From positions 2,108,001 to 2,172,000 of the forward strand of contig NZ_CP154826.1 of assembly GCF_039613825.1 (NCBI RefSeq): 64,000 nucleotides of DNA, given 5' to 3'. Both the position numbers and the translations under genes were made by a program. The DNA is from Diaminobutyricibacter sp. McL0608. Its GTDB lineage: Bacteria; Actinomycetota; Actinomycetes; Actinomycetales; Microbacteriaceae. Positions 63,888-64,000 of this stretch are shown piece by piece (position 1 is the stretch's first letter; every line of letters starts with the position of its first letter). Under the pieces are notes generated by a model. That model saw nothing but the letters and a program-made list of their open reading frames with translations. It made no database searches and had not been told where the DNA came from.

Positions 63888-64000
63888 CTAGTCCTGGAGC
63901 ACCGAGAGCACGTTGCCCGCCGGATCGCGGAACCAGGCGATATCCGGTCCCTGGCCGACGGACTTCCCGCGAGCGATGCCCTTCTCATCCGTGGGAAACG
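63888..64000 (-). CDS. VOC/glyoxalase-family protein, C-terminal fragment (runs off the window)
   Basis: Only the last 36 or so codons are present; the gene continues past the window end. The minus-strand reading ends [18 protein letters not shown] then TAG. D-P-x-G-N with preceding W-F-x is the typical C-terminal strand of vicinal-oxygen-chelate (glyoxalase/bleomycin-resistance) proteins. Function cannot be told from the fragment. It converges on the DUF72 gene with 5 bases between stops. Confidence 0.7.
   Translation of the reverse strand, partial: FPTDEKGIARGKSVGQGPDIAWFRDPAGNVLSVLQD

Noticed and set aside
1-64000. tRNA, rRNA, CRISPR arrays, insertion sequences, prophage or att sites
   Set aside because: Gaps are short and none shows cloverleaf-forming sequence, regular spaced repeats, transposase or integrase genes. 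The DUF222/HNH gene is the only mobile-like element.

Overview
The window is GC-rich, gene-dense, AT-poor chromosomal DNA from a high-GC Gram-positive actinobacterium. Wag31/DivIVA, SepF, FtsR, a GarA-like FHA protein, a PASTA-domain kinase and an ftsA-less dcw cluster all point to Actinomycetota. The gene order and the unusual MurE specificity motif fit the family Microbacteriaceae (Leifsonia-like), but the family assignment is inference. No rRNA, tRNA, CRISPR array, insertion sequence or prophage is visible. No gap without a gene exceeds about 255 bases; the longest (36463-36715) holds two terminators and the mraZ promoter.

Layout. 1-7.6 kb: an RlmA-type rRNA methyltransferase, a TetR regulator divergent from a methyltransferase across a shared dyad operator, the aa3 cytochrome oxidase operon ctaC-ctaD-ctaF, an A-type Fe-S carrier and an M20 dipeptidase. 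7.6-16.3 kb: a DUF3043 protein, an RNase HI-DUF4440 fusion, pyrD, nrdR, hisD, a flavin reductase and dnaE. 16.3-36.5 kb: an almost complete division and cell wall (dcw) run on the minus strand, read mraZ-rsmH-ftsL-ftsI-murE-murF-mraY-murD-ftsW-murG-murC-ftsQ-ftsZ-yggS-sepF-yggT-wag31-lspA-rluD, with many ATGA/GTGA stop-start overlaps. 36.5-50.4 kb: DUF3040, polyprenyl diphosphate synthase, a frameshifted DUF222/HNH gene, an Rv2175c-like regulator, a LysM wall hydrolase, a PASTA Ser/Thr kinase, class II DAHP synthase, an acyltransferase plus ROK glucokinase, an acyl-CoA ligase and an epimerase. 50.4-57.3 kb: pyruvate carboxylase, a MinD/ParA-like ATPase, a mycothione-reductase-like flavoprotein lacking both redox cysteines, and peptide deformylase, all in one direction. 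57.3-64 kb: parA (frameshifted), two MerR-type regulators (one FtsR-like), the FHA protein and pgsA, resembling the mycobacterial Rv1822-Rv1830 neighbourhood. Small genes follow: DUF1295, a membrane protein, an LRV-repeat protein, an S4 protein, DUF72 and a truncated VOC protein.

The genes work together mainly in envelope growth. Polyprenyl diphosphate synthase supplies carrier lipid, Mur enzymes and MraY/MurG make lipid II, FtsW/FtsI polymerise it, FtsZ/SepF/FtsQ/Wag31 place it, and the PASTA kinase, LysM hydrolase and FtsR probably regulate or remodel it.

Most unusual items: the Ser/Ser mycothione-reductase homologue translationally coupled to a MinD-like ATPase; an mraZ promoter overlaid with three operator repeats spaced exactly 10 bp; a nested four-copy CGCACTA dyad after parA; a long two-tier hairpin after the acyl-CoA ligase; and three genes (murC, DUF222/HNH, parA) each broken by what looks like one missing G/C, most simply sequence error.
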